From Halisarca cf. caerulea (Eukaryota; Porifera; Demospongiae; Chondrillida; Halisarcidae), in NCBI GenBank assembly GCA_963170055.1, contig CAUJGJ010000188.1, positions 635,671 through 699,670 on the forward strand: 64,000 bases of DNA, given 5' to 3'. The notes beneath the pieces are model-generated. The model saw only the letters and a list, made by a program, of their open reading frames with translations. It was not told the DNA's origin and searched no databases. Below are positions 49,364-60,960 of the stretch, piece by piece; positions within the stretch are counted from its first letter, which is position 1; every line of letters begins with the position of its first letter. The position numbers and the translations under genes are program-made.

Positions 49364-50618
49364 TATGTGAGTAGCTCTGAATTACAACTGAGACATCTGG
49401 GCCTTCTGAAGCTTCCGAAGGATCCTCATCGGACCCGATGGAGGGCTAGCTGTCCACTCCACATCATGTCCAGTCTCACACAGGATCTTGCTTGCTGTTG
49501 GAACCAAGCTGAAAGAACTCTTTTCACCCACGGAAGCAAGTGCTTGTGCACCACCTCCATGAGCAGATCCCGGACGACCCAAGATATACGAGGTGACTCA
49601 CGATCTTCTGCTTCCAGACAAGCAGGAGGCTCTGGGGCCCCCTACCCCCCTGTGAGCAAGGAAGATACAGCCTCTCCAGGGAGGCGTTTAGATGGTGAAA
49701 CTGATACCTGTGCAAAATCTTCTGTGTGAGAATGTCCAGGCCCTCCAGCTCCTTCTTAGTCCACTTCACTGTCACAAAGCAATATCTCAAAAGAGACACC
49801 ACCAGGGCAGGGCGTTGGTGGCTTTGATCTTGTTCTTGGAGTTAAGTTGCGACTTCCATATCCTATGGAGCCTCTTCCTATACTCGCAAGTAACATGATC
49901 CTTCACCAGCTTGTCATCCGTTTCAAACAACTGGTCAATTCCGAGATACCTGTACACATACTGGGGTGACAAACACTGCATTGAATCAGAGATATTGAAT
50001 CTGCCTTTGGTTGCCCACAAAACCTGTTGTGCGTAGTCTCCTAATGTAAAGCTTTCAAGGGTCTCGAAGCCTACCACTCCTTCTAAAGCGACCAATTGCA
50101 ATAATAGATGTTGGGCTGGCAATGAAAACTTAAAAGTTATCTTGTTAGTCGCCAAAAGACATTTGTATAGACAGCAAATCAGATTCAAGATAGAGAATTT
50201 TACTTTTCTATCTCAAATCTGATTGGGCACGTACATTGCACATAAGAATGTAACGAATCGACCTGAAACACATTATTCATTTAGTCACTTCATGTTTGTG
50301 TCATTCTGATTGATTTTAACGAACTATTGTTTTCATGTAATAGTAGGAGGTCAATGTCTTGTCTTGTGTTGTATCTGTCAGGTTCATGTGTATGATACGG
50401 TACAAGAAATAAAAAGGTTGACGTTTTACGGCCGTAGTATGGCCGTACTTGGCACCGTAATAGGACCGTACTAAGAAAAAATTACGGCCGTAACAAAAAA
50501 TTACGGACTTGACCGTAATACGATATGCGCCCCGAATTTAACGCCTAGGTGAAGGTTAAGATCAGCGAATTTGGTCAATGCTTCTTTCTGTGCTTCCAAG
50601 TATGGTTTACTCCGACTA

Positions 50619-50889
50619 CGGTAGGCACGGAAAATATGTTACCATGCGAAGAGTACAGTTCTAACGAAGTTCGTTCGAAGTTAGGGCAAAGTTCGCTCGA
50701 AGTAAGAGCGAAGTTCGTTCGAAGTTAGAACGAAATTTCACGTATTTCGGTAAATGTTTGCACGAAGTTCGAAGCGAAGTTCCACGTACTTCGGTAGAAG
50801 TTTGCACGAAATTCGTTCGAAGTTCGCTCGAAGTTTTTTTTGCGAAGTTCGCTTCGAAATGCATGGTAACATATTTTCCGTGCCTACCG
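50619..50889. mobile_element. Nested 271-bp TIR element with 11-bp phased array
   Basis: Perfect 29-bp inverted ends starting CGGTAGGCACGGAAAATATG, with TA on both sides. Between them run about 15 modules of 11 bp (GAAGTTCGTTC, GAAGTTAGGGC, AAAGTTCGCTC and so on). It splits the HTH frame of the surrounding Tc1/mariner-like element. Confidence 0.9.
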
Positions 50890-50891
50890 TA

Positions 50892-51198
50892 CGTCAAACA
50901 AAGGATCGTTTACTACCGACGCCTTGGAGAATCCTACGAGGCAATCGTGCGACATCTGGAGGATGAAGGCCACAAGGTAACAAAAGCCGGAGCTCACAAG
51001 TTTTGGAAATGCTTTGAAGAAATAGAAACCATTCAGCGAAAGCCGGGGAGCGGAAGGAAGGCCAAGTTCTGTCTCAAAGCTGAAGAGATGGCCGCGGACG
51101 AGGAGACAACGAGAGAAGAGTTGAAGCGCGTTCTGCAAAAAAACGGCATTCAGGTTTGTGCCAGGACCGCTGTGGAGTGGAGGAAGAAGCCTTTTTAA
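50892..51198 (+). pseudogene. Tc1/mariner-type transposase N-terminal HTH fragment
   Basis: The frame reads VKQRIVYYRRLGESYEAIVR, HLEDEGHKVTKAGAHKFWKC and FEEIETIQRKPGSGRKA, a paired-like helix-turn-helix ending in the GSGR linker of Tc1/mariner transposases. A second HTH-like part follows (EETTREELKRVLQKNGIQVC) and the frame stops at 51198 before any DDE domain. The 5' part of the frame is separated by the nested element at 50619-50889; the frame is open on both sides of it. Such a truncated protein could bind ends but not cut them. Confidence 0.72.
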
Positions 51199-51491
51199 CG
51201 CCCGTAATTTTGATGAAATACCGTAGTAAATCGAAAAACGGGTCCGTAGTACGGTCCGTTTTAGGACCGTACTTAGAAAAACGGTACGGCCGTAAAACGT
51301 CAACTTTTTTACTTCTTGTACCGTATGTTTGTCTTGTGTGGAAACTTGGTATATATTTAAGCTGTCTGTAAAGTGACTCTCTAGTCTCTGTAAGAGTTTG
51401 CTGTGTATGCTGCTATTGTGAAGAATTAATCAAAGTCCAATGTGTTGAAGTGTCGTGTCACGAGTTCGACAACCCGCCAAGGCGTTACAGT

Positions 51492-51509
51492 TGGAGGTCC
51501 CACCGAGAT
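51492..51509 (+). other. Primer binding site, tRNA-Gln type
   Basis: TGGAGGTCCCACCGAGAT is complementary to the 3' end of animal tRNA-Gln (..ATCTCGGTGGGACCT plus CCA), two bases after the LTR. Confidence 0.8.
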
Positions 51510-51522
51510 CGCAAGAGATCTC

Positions 51523-54500
51523 ATGCAAGCTGACTGGATCAAGTTAAGGACGACTTCAAAGGATCGAGATCACAAGAACCTCACATTATCTCGGGATCCT
51601 AGATCCTACATCACACCGGATAGAATGGATGTCAAGGACAGCGAGCGAGGTAGCGGGACAGCAGAGACCACAGTTCTACCGCTGAGTTCGAAAAGGATCA
51701 CACGTACGCACCTTCGGCGCATAGCAGAGGCCATGACCCTGCCTGCGGACGCTCCGAGCAGTGAACTTCGGACGCTCATCGAGGGAAGACTAATTGCTGA
51801 AGACAGAAACCCTCTCAGCGTACAAGTTAACCTTACGAAGGAGGAGGGACGATCAGGTGTACTGTTAAAGCTAAATGACGTCAACGGGACTTTCCTTTCC
51901 GCGGAGTCTTGCGAGGAAGAGGAACCGAATGCAACACCGGAAGTCCGCGAAATGGTTAGTAATAAGAGCCAATTTTCCCCCATACCCACATGGTCTGAGT
52001 GCAGCAGTGGAGATGGAAGCGTGGATGAACTTATACAGCAGCTAGGAGTAGTGCAACAGGAGAGGCAACAGCTGAGGCAGGCAGTAGAAACTTTGCAGAC
52101 CAGAGTGACAGAGCTAGACCAGAAAGTGTGCCAGTTATGGGAGAGCAACTGTGAGCAGAACAGGCAGCATGACCTGGTGGTAGAGAGTAAAGATGCACAG
52201 ATTGAAGACCTCAGAAGGAAAGTAACACTGTTAGAGAACCGTTTGCATTCTGTGTTGTGTCCTAATGTGCAGTTACAGTGTTACAATGTCACAGAACCCA
52301 CCAATGTTGCCCACATGCCACCTGTCACCAGTGTTGTGCCGTCTGTACCATTACATACTGCGCCGTTATACCAACCTGTTGCAACAGTCGCTCAAACGAA
52401 CCCGCAAACTTTACGTCGTCGTGGTACAGCCCCACCAGTCGATCAGTTTACTGGAGAGAATCCATCCATACGTTTCGAAGACTGGGTACCAGGGTTAGAA
52501 AGAGCAGCACAATGGAATGACTGGAATTCAAATGAGATGGTGATGCAACTAGCAGGACACCTGCGGGGAAAAGCGCTGGTGGAGTGGGATTTACTCCGCC
52601 CCCAGGACAAACAAGATTACATGAGTGCTAAGGAGGCACTACAGGCTCGCCTCGACAGTGGGAGTAAAACACTGGCAGCACATGATTTCAGACATGTCCA
52701 ACAGAAAATGCAAGAGTCAGTGTCGGATTTTATCACTCATTTGGAACGAATGTTCCAGATTGCATATGGCAGAGACAATATGTCTGTAGAGACACGTGAA
52801 GCATTGCTACACAGCCAACTTCAGGAAGGTCTCTCCTATTACATTATGAGCTCACCGGCAGTAGCAGGTGCGCAGACATACAAAGAATTATGTCTGTCAG
52901 CCAAGAATGAAGAGAAACGGCAGTCTACTCTAAAAAGGAGGCAAGAGTACCTGAAAGGATCTAAGCCTACCACAGCCATACCGGTCAGTAAACCAATGCC
53001 ACAGTCAAAGCAGACAAAGGTGTCACCCACAGGTGCAACACCCCAGTTCAAGCAGCAAGGTCCATGCTACATATGCAACAAACCTGGTCACATAACACGG
53101 AACTGCCGCCAGAGAGCTCAGACTCATGAGAGTCGCGGTTTCTTGAGCTCAACTAGTATACCCAGGAAGGCAGATCAAAAGCAAATTACCAGCCAACCCA
53201 CTAGTAAGGTAGGAGTGCCGGCAGAACTCCTTGAAGCACTTGATTCTGACTCCTCATCAGAGAGTGTGAACCGAGTGGAGGTGCAAGATCAAGGAAGCCA
53301 ACCACGATGTGCCAGAGTATTCATACAGGGAGTACCTGTTATTGGCATAATTGATAGTGGGGCTGATATTTCCATTATAGGTGGAAAGCTTTTCCGACAA
53401 GTGGCAGCAAAGGCAAAGCTGAAGAAGCGCCAGTTAAAACTGCCAGATAAGACACCCAAAACCTATGATGGGAAGGAGTTCCACTTAGACGGGCGAATGG
53501 ATCTCGAAGTTGCTTTTGCAGACAAAGTCTTAAAGACTCCCCTGTATATCAAGATGGATGCAACTGACCAATTGCTTCTATCAGAAGGAGTCTGTAGGCA
53601 GTTGGGAATTATAGAATACCACCCAGACGTAGAGATTTGGCGTGGTGGGAAAAGGAATAAGAAAGTGTCTGGTAGTAAGCCCAGAACAGAGTCGCATGTT
53701 CCAACTGTGCGAATCAGACTGCTGAATTCGGTCCGCATTTTACCACAGCATGCTGCATCTGTTCAGGTACAGTTGGATCCATGTATGCTGCCCACTGATA
53801 CCAGTACTGTCTTGGTTGAAGCCGAGCCTACCCTTCACACTGAGTTAGGGATAGAGCTATTGGATTCTCTTATTGAGCCAACAACTGATGGAGTTGCAAG
53901 CCTGTTCATGGTCAATTCAACAGGTTTCACTCAAACGGTGGACCAAGACACTGAAGTGGGGTTTGCCCATTGCATTGAGATTACAAAACCCACTAGTGAA
54001 AATGCAGATGAGTCTAATCTTGCATCAGTCTTTGTTATTTCAGCAGAGAAAAGTGAGGAGCGAATTCAGAAGCTCTGGGATATCTTGGATAACCCAAATC
54101 TGCCTGAACCAGAGAGTGAAGGACTAAAAGACCTTCTTTCCTCTCATCACCAAACCTTTTCACTTGAGGAGGGAGAGAGAGGACAAACGGATTTGGTAGA
54201 GATGGTAATAAACACAGAGGGTGTTGATCCAATCAAACAACACCCAAGGCGTGTACCATTTTCTGTCAGAAGGGAGGTTGCCAGGCAGGTGGATAAGATG
54301 TTACAGGAAGGTGTCATTTCTCCTTCGGAAAGCCCATGGTCATCACCTGTAGTTATGGTTCGGAAGAAAGATGGAACACATAGATTCTGTGTTGACTACA
54401 GAAAGTTAAATTCAGTGACAAAGCGTGACCAGTTTCCTTTGCCACATATAGATGACCTCCTCGATCAGTTGGGGAAAGCCAAGTACTTTTCAACATTGGA

Positions 54501-57050
54501 TTTGGCTGCAGGCTATTGGCAAATTCAAGTCCATGGGGAATTTCAAGAGAAGACTGCCTTCTCGACACCACAAGGTTTATTCGAGTTTAAGGTGATGCCT
54601 TTTGGTTTGACAAATGCTCCTGCTGTATTTCAGTGACTCATGCAAAGAGTTCTGGCAAAGTTGAATCCTCCAGAGGGCCCAGATTTTGTCACTGTGTACA
54701 TAGATGACATCATGGTCTTCTCAAGGTCCTTGCAGGACCACTTCGCTCATCTGGAGATAGTGCTACAACAGTTAGCAGAGACAGGCCTCAAACTCAAACC
54801 GCAGAAGTGCCATTTTTTCAGACAGGAAGTGGAGTACCTAGGTCACATTATTACACCAAAGGGTTTGAAGGCAAATCCAAAGATAACCCGAGCTGTGGAA
54901 GATTTTCCAGTCCCACAGAATGTGCAACAGGTGAAGCAATTCCTAGGTCTCAGTTCCTTTTACAGGCGCTATGTGAATAACTTTGCTCAAGTCGCTCAAC
55001 CTTTGCACTCCCTCACCAGAAAGAATCAGGCATTTGAGTGGAATGATGATTGCCAAAACTCATTCGATGTTTTGAGGAAGAAGCTGGTGGAAGCCCCAAT
55101 TCTTGCCTACCCCTCTTTCACCCAACCCTTCATATTGGAGACTGATGCAAGTCACAAAGGCTTGGGGGCAATCATTTCACAGAAGCAGGAGGATGACCTG
55201 GTACACCCCGTGGCCTATGCCAGCCGAGGTCTTTCTCCACAAGAACAGCACTATGGCATTACAGAGCTGGAAACACTCGCAGTAGTGTGGGCCATGGGAC
55301 ATTTTCGTCATTACCTGTATGGAAATTCAGTTACTGTCTACACAGATCATTCTGCTATCAAAGCAATTCTGGGGAATGCTAACCCAACAGGGAAGCATGC
55401 TAGATGGTGGACCAAGGTCTATGGGAGTGGTGTCAGTGATGTCCACATTGTTCATCGGTCAGGAAGAACGAATTGCAATGCAGATGCTTTATCTAGAAAC
55501 CCCGCCAGTGGTATTGAGCATGTGCCACTTGATGAAAGACTGGGAGAAGGAGAGTTACAAGTTGCTACAGTGCGAAGCTGTGAAAAGCAACAGCCCAGCA
55601 ACATCACATCTCTGTTGAGTACCACTCCAGAGATTAGTGCTTGTGAAATTGAAGAGACTCTTTCAATCCTTCAGAGGAAGGACTCCGAGTTGAACCCCAT
55701 CATTGTCTTCCTGGAGCATGGTAAGCTACCAGAGGACCAAGAAACAGCCAAGGCGCTTGTTGCAAACTCAGCTCAGTTTCAGCTAGTAGATGGCATTCTC
55801 TATCAGATTGACGCAGGCAGAGGTCACAGGAAACGAGCTGTGGCACCTCGAGAAATCCAGGAGAGGATAATCCGAGAGTGCCATGGGGTCAACTGAGTGG
55901 GCACTTCGCTACTAAAAGAGTGTACAGAACACTTGCTGCAAGTTGGTGGTGGCGTGGAATGTTAGCAGATGTTGAGAGATACATCAAGAATTGTCCAGAT
56001 TGTGCTTATGTAAGTGGAGGAGGAAGGAAACACCAACCCCCTTTGCACCCCATACCAGTTCAAAGGCCTTTTCAAATCTTTGGAATAGACATTATGGAAC
56101 TCCCAAAAACAAGACGAGGTAATCAGTACGTAGTTGTGTTGCAAGACTTTTTCACCAAGTGGCCAATGGTCTTCCCGGTTCCAGACCAAACCACTAAGAG
56201 ACTAGTCAAGCTGCTAGTAGAGGAGGTAGTTCCTGTTTTTGGAGTTCCAGAGGCAATTCTGTCTGACAGAGGAGCAAATCTACTGTCCTATTTGATGCTT
56301 GATGTTTGTGAGTTGCTAGGTATTACTAAATTGAACACAACATCATATCACCCTCAGTGTGATGGATTAGTTGAAAAATTTAATCGAACACTGAAAACAG
56401 CCATCCGGAAACATGTTGCAAAATTTGGTTCCCAGTGGGACACCTACTTGTCAGGAATCTTGTGGGCCTATCGCAATTCACCACACGATAGTACAGGAGA
56501 AAAGCCATCATTTCTGTTGTTTGGCTTGGATTGTAGATCTCCAACCGAAGCGGCATTGTTCCCAGCAGAGACACCCTTGCCAACTCAACTGGGAGACTAT
56601 AGGGAACAGCTTGTGGTCACACTAGCAAGTGGTCGAGCAATAGCATCACAAAGCATACAGAAGTCTCAGCACAGATACAAGAGGCAGTTTGACAAACATA
56701 GTACCCTTGTGAAGTACAAGAAAGGTGATTGGGTCCTTGTACGTCTCCCACATGAAGAAACGGGGAGAAACAGGAAGCTATCACGTCCGTGGCATGGTCC
56801 ATACAGGGTTGTTGATGTTAATGACCCGGATCTCACAGTTTCCAAAGTCTACTTCCCTCAGAATGGGGTCATCCAAGTTCACCAGTCAAGGGTAACACCC
56901 TGTCCAACGGAGTTCCCCAGTGGAGCCTATTGGTATGGAGGAAATCAGAGCAGTCCTGAGAATTATCCTAAGTGGCTTCAAACATTTCGAGTCCAACGTG
57001 AGGAAGAGCCTGTGAAGCCAACGTACAACCTGCACTTTAGACAGAATTAG
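51523..57050 (+). pseudogene. Gypsy gag-pol with one stop and one frameshift
   Basis: A single gag-pol frame runs from an ATG at 51523 or 51625. In order: a coiled region (QLGVVQQERQQLRQAVETLQ), gag capsid (RFEDWVPGLERAAQWNDWNS), a CCHC knuckle at 53065 (CYICNKPGHITRNC), protease (IIDSGADISIIGG, 53350), RT (FCVDYRKLNSVTKRDQFPLP at 54385; YIDD at about 54700), RNase H (ETDASHKGLGAII), and integrase. The integrase shows a zinc region with HFATKR..CPDCA, D in FGIDIMEL, D in LSDRGANLL and E in DGLVEKFNRT. The TGA at 54634 interrupts the RT where the family has a codon one base away, and a one-base shift near 55885 separates RNase H from integrase. No env follows. I do not give a repaired protein. 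Confidence 0.92.
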
Positions 57051-57086
57051 CTGCTCGGGACGAGCAAACCTGGAAGAGCCGGGTGA

Positions 57087-57399
57087 TGTAACGAATCGAC
57101 CTGAAACACATTATTCATTTAGTCACTTCATGTTTGTGTCATTCTGATTGATTTTAACGAACTATTGTTTTCATGTAATAGTAGGAGGTCAATGTCTTGT
57201 CTTGTGTTGTATCTGTCAGGTTCATGTGTATGATATGTTTGTCTTGTGTGGAAACTTGGTATATATTTAAGCTGTCTGTAAAGTGACTCTCTAGTCTCTG
57301 TAAGAGTTTGCTGTGTATGCTGCTATTGTGAAGAATTAATCAAAGTCCAATGTGTTGAAGTGTCGTGTCATGAGTTCGACAACCCGCCAAGGCGTTACA
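57087..57399 (+). repeat. 3' LTR, uninterrupted
   Basis: 313 bp from TGTAACGAATCG to GGCGTTACA, followed by the AGAA duplication. It preserves the empty site of the element found in the 5' LTR. Confidence 0.94.
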
Positions 57400-57585
57400 A
57401 GAACATGCATAATTGTATGTGTGTGCAAATCGGTGACACTGTCCCTCTAATTTGTCATGCAACCAGTGAGCAATGTCCAGAAAGAGAACTGCAGCTAAAT
57501 GCAGTTCTTCTAATGATTACAATAATGCGCTATTTGTCACTAAAGCCGAAATCGATTTATTCCTGCCATTTCCTATGGTTAAAAG

Positions 57586-60231
57586 CAGTGTTCTCACCAG
57601 CCGCTTTAAGCAGGGCGCACTGCCCTGCTTAATTTTTAGTTTAGATAACTTTTTTTGCTTAGAAGTATCCCTTCCTTCTTTGTTCAGACTCTTCAGTAAA
57701 TATATTAGTTAAAACTGACACCGTGCAGATCGATCCACGACGATTCGCCATTTTAAGAAACGCTAATAGATGACGTCACAGATACGGTTACGTAAGGACT
57801 CTGAGCGCTGCTGGGCGAACTCCAGGCAAATTTCCCGCGTCGTAAGATCGTTCCAAACGAAGAAGACTAACCATGCGCTACTAATCTGTTTTTGGTGAAG
57901 AATGAGTGGAAAATCTAAAAGAGGTGCTTCCACAGAGAATGCATCTCTTTCAAAGCACCCGGCAGTCTGGATTCAACCCTGAATGGGGTTGTGATTTTCC
58001 ATTTGTTATATACTCTGAGGATCAAAGTGACGAAGCAGGTATGTTTTGTTCATTGTGTCAGAAGTGGAACAAGGTAGCATGTAACCGAACTGGTGTCTGG
58101 ATCACTAAGCCATGTACGTCATTGAGGAGGGACTCCATTCTTGATCATAGCCGTAGTAAGGGACACAATGATGCTATTCGGGCTGAAAAGGATGCTGTTC
58201 AAGCAAAACTCCGAGGAGGTATTGTTCAAGCCTTTACAAATGTACAAAGTGCACAGAAAAAAGCTGTGATTGGTGCACTGAAGTGTATGTATTGGTTGGC
58301 CAAACAAGAAATTGCACATACAACCAACTTTGAATCACTTCTAAATCTGGCAGTTTCCTTGGGCAGTGCATACCTAAAGGACCTTCACCAGGGAGGAAAT
58401 GCAAAATATACATCACACGAGTCTATGTTTGAATTTGTGAAGGTTCTGTCATCATGCATTGAGCAAGATGTTCTGTCTGAAATTCATCAGGCCAAATATG
58501 TTGGGCTTTTGTGCGATGAGACTACAGATGTCAGCATAACAAAGCAGTTAATCATTTATTGCCGATATGTAATGGCTGGAGAGGTGAACATGCGATATTG
58601 GAAAATAAAAGATTTGCCCAATGGAACGGCAGAAACAGTTGAGAATGCATTGGTATCTGCTTGTCAAGAAGCTGATATTCCATTGACAAAAGTAATGGGC
58701 TTTGGTAGTGATGGTGCATCTGTTATGGTAGGCAGCAAAACGGGCCGGAGTTGCAGTGCGACTAAAAAGACACAACCCAGCAATGATACGTATCTGTACA
58801 CTGTGTTGCCCATCGTTTAGCACTGGCTTCTGCTCAGGCTGCTGATAGTGTTCCGTACTTGAAAAAGTTTAAGAATCATCTAACACAGATTTTCAGATAT
58901 TATCACTATAGCTCTGTTCGTTCTGCATCTCTTACTAGCATGCAAACACTTCTAGATGATCCAGTTCTGAAGCTCAAAGCAGCAAGTGACACTCGGTGGT
59001 TGTCTCATGATCAAGCAGTGTCAACAATTCGGAAGATATTGCCATCTTTGGTTGCTCACATGGAGCAAGAGGCCGAGACAAAGGGAGATGCAGTAGCACT
59101 GGGGCTAGTCTCAGCCATCAAAACATACTACTTTGTTGCATCAATCTATCTTTTCAGTGATATCTTGCCTCACCTCAGTGCACTAAGCTGTTCATTCCAG
59201 GAACGTGACATTGATTATTCCCAAATCACAACCCATATTTAATACAATTTCTGTTATAGAAAATCTCAAAATGCATGATGACCTAATATGCGTAAACTTC
59301 CCAGCATTTTCAAAGAAGAACTAGCAGAATGCTGTATCTTAGTAAAGGACAAAGATGAAGATACTTTTCGAAAGAATGTCAGGGAAGCTTACATAGATTC
59401 GGTGGTAGTGAACCTGAGGTGCAGATTCCCTGATGTAAAGATTATTTCTGCATTCAGTCTATTTGATCCACGGCAGGTACCAGAACCATCAACTGATCAG
59501 TTCCAAACGTATGGAGAGCAACAGCTACGCGTTTTAGAGGAGCACTTTGGCAGAGGCTACCTTGACCATTCCTTGCTTGAGCAAGAGTGGATCTACTTGA
59601 AGCAGCTACTGGTAGAAGGCTTTGATAATCACTCTACAAGGGAGGTTATGGAGACAATTCTAACAGATTCGTCTTTAGCTACCATTCTTCCCCAAATGCG
59701 TGAGCTGGCAAGCATTGCTTCATCCATTCCAGTTTCTACCGCAGAATGTGAGCGTGGCTTCTCGTCTGTAAAGAGGATCAAAACTGAACTCCGCAACAGA
59801 CTGAAAACAGAAACTTTGGATTTTCTTCTAAGAATTTCAACTGAAGGGTCAGACATTGAAAAATTCGATTTTGAAAAGGCTGCAGCACTCTGGGGTTCTA
59901 TGAGAAAAAGACGCCTTAAGTAGTCACTGTGCTATTACGTACGTATAACGTTCAAGAACTGATTTCGAATTGATTCATTTTGTACACAAAATAATAGCAA
60001 TTATAAAGCACTGCTTACTCTTATTTTATTGCTTTTACATTTTGATTGTATTATACAGTCATTAAGTCATTATTATTGGTACACTAATAAATAATATAAA
60101 TATATGCAGTAATAATACTAGTAAATTAATATACATGTACAACTGAATCAGGATATGGCAGCTGTGCATTACCCAACTATTGGCTTTCACATATGCCACC
60201 CTCCTTAATTTTTTTTCTGGTGACTACACTG
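57586..60231 (+). mobile_element. hAT transposon with perfect 8-bp duplication
   Basis: 2646 bp. Left end CAGTGTTCTCACCAG, right end inverted CAGTGTAGTCACCAG, and GTTAAAAG duplicated at 57578-57585 and 60232-60239. One transposase gene, broken by frameshifts. The mini-copy at 38296 derives from the same family. Confidence 0.93.
57902..59923 (+). pseudogene. hAT transposase (ZNF862/KIAA1586-like), frameshifted
   Basis: From the ATG at 57902 the frame starts MSGKSKRGASTEN, shifts near 57962, and continues QSGFNPEWGCDFPFVIYSED. A TTF/BED-like zinc finger follows (MFCSLCQKW...HSRSKGH). The catalytic region has LLCDETTDVSITKQLIIYCR and MGFGSDGASVMVG. Two shifts occur near 58740-58800, one near 59230, and several stops around 59240-59285. 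The C-terminal dimerisation domain is intact (STAECERGFSSVKRIKTELR, NRLKTETLDFLLRIS). Closest known relatives are the ZNF862/ZBED-type hAT proteins of animals. The flanking duplication is perfect while the gene is dead, so the copy probably moved by transposase supplied in trans or decayed quickly. Confidence 0.88.
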
Positions 60232-60432
60232 GTTAAAAGTGCTTCCAAGATGCACAGCCGTATCCCTTTCATGTAAACAACCAACAAGATGCTATCAATA
60301 ATGTGTTCTGACATCATGACCACAATAAGACATGATGCTCAAGAGGCAGAAGTTTGGGGTCGCCGTATAACTCAAATAATGATAGCAAGAAAGTTTAAAT
60401 ACTTGTTTTAAGCTTTTCGAAGTACAGTACTG

Positions 60433-60794
60433 ATTAAGAGTAACTAACCTTGCCATACACGTGTCGATGCATGTACTCATGTTGCACGTGCGAGCCTCAT
60501 GCAAGTGATAATTATTATCGCATTTAAATGGATGAAAACCATAGATCCTTTATCTATGGCAGAACAGGCCCTATTAAGCGAAATAATCCAGCAATGTCTT
60601 CAAAGCTCAAACAACTTTCTAAATCTTTACGAGAAAGAATTGTCCGCCTTTGGTAAGAAAGAGTCCAATTTTAAATTCCTGGAACATTCTTACTTTGCCA
60701 CTTTATCAAATTTGGCCTATGTAATGTATTGTATTTGTATTGATTGTGTTGTTGCAAATCAGGACCTTGCTACATATCATATAGATACACACAG
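60433..60794. other. Non-coding or unrecognised stretch
   Basis: An open frame at 60499-60876 (MAEQALLSEIIQQCLQSSNN within it) shows no family I know. No splice signals support it. Confidence 0.35.
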
Positions 60795-60960
60795 ATTACC
60801 TATCTTAAGAGGTGGTAGGAAAGATTTAGTGACCCCCATCACTAAATCCTCCCCCTGTAATAGAGGGAAGATTTAGTGACCCCCATCACTAAATCTTCCC
60901 TCTATATAGGGGAGAGGTTTAGTGTGCCATTTAGTGACCCATCCCACAACTAAAATAACA
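60795..60960. repeat. Palindromic GGGAAGATTTAGTGA repeat, copy 2 (inverted)
   Basis: Inverted relative of 46745-46990 with the same module order and ends. It is more regular: the module GATTTAGTGACCCCCATCAC appears twice without change. Confidence 0.85.

Larger units (their letters stand above)
46995..50188 (-). pseudogene. LINE of the endonuclease-like (R2/Hero-like) type, interrupted
   Basis: Reading right to left: RT thumb and connection (YRYLGIDQLFETDDKLVKDH, RIWKSQLNSKNKIKATNALP), then SLERLYLPCSQGGRG, then (48609-48472) LLFRWMCKGQLQSTTGSFII and AAQDNCLYTRSF. Next (47656-46995) come a CCHC motif (CRHCGEGIESIKHIL) and a block with VLWDVPIPMDIEVVAHCPGI, which corresponds to the restriction-like endonuclease motif but with PG in place of PD. 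Frameshifts and stops occur throughout. Two insertions split it: a TTAA element at 47661-48467, across which the frame resumes exactly, and a CGGTA element at 48612-49363. The RT palm is missing upstream. Confidence 0.75.
50398..51323 (+). mobile_element. Tc1/mariner-like element (926 bp) in the 5' LTR
   Basis: Inverted ends of about 39 bp start CGGTACAAGAARTAAAAARG and continue GTTGACGTTTTACGGCCGTA; TA is duplicated. The uninterrupted 3' LTR has a single TA at the same site (GTGTATGATATGTTTG), so the insertion is proven within the window. Subterminal copies of ACGGTCCGT and CCGTACTA motifs occur at both ends. It carries only the start of a transposase gene and is non-autonomous. Confidence 0.92.
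50249..51489 (+). repeat. 5' LTR, split by a Tc1/mariner-like element
   Basis: Segments 50249-50397 and 51326-51489 together equal the 313-bp 3' LTR; the interrupting element is at 50398-51323. The only difference from the 3' LTR I find is C versus T in GTGTCAYGAG. Confidence 0.93.
50249..57399 (+). mobile_element. Ty3/Gypsy LTR retrotransposon, nearly intact
   Basis: Two LTRs of 313 bp (TGTAACG...GTTACA; 50249-51489 with a 928-bp insertion, and 57087-57399) differ by one base in my comparison. The 4-bp duplication AGAA flanks them (50245-50248 and 57400-57403). A tRNA-Gln-type primer site (51492-51509) lies 2 bp after the 5' LTR. A purine-rich GGAAGAGCCGGG lies before the 3' LTR. One gag-pol frame fills the interior with one stop and one frameshift. 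It is a recent insertion. Confidence 0.93.
57478..60432. repeat. Two-copy dispersed repeat, split by the hAT element (copy 1)
   Basis: 57478-57585 plus 60240-60432 match, inverted, the continuous stretch at about 62525-62815 (shared CTTCTAATGATTRCAATAATG, GCTTCCAAG, CATCATGACC/GTCATGACC, TTGTTTTAAGCTTTT). Both copies hold a similar open frame with SSSNDYNNALFV / ASSNDCNNALFV, of unknown nature. Confidence 0.75.

Noticed and set aside
50758..50880. N-terminal part of the open frame running into the HTH fragment
   Set aside because: This part is translation of the GAAGTTCG array of the nested element, not original transposase sequence.
60499..60876. Open frame of 125 aa
   Set aside because: Ends inside the palindromic repeat and shows no recognisable family.
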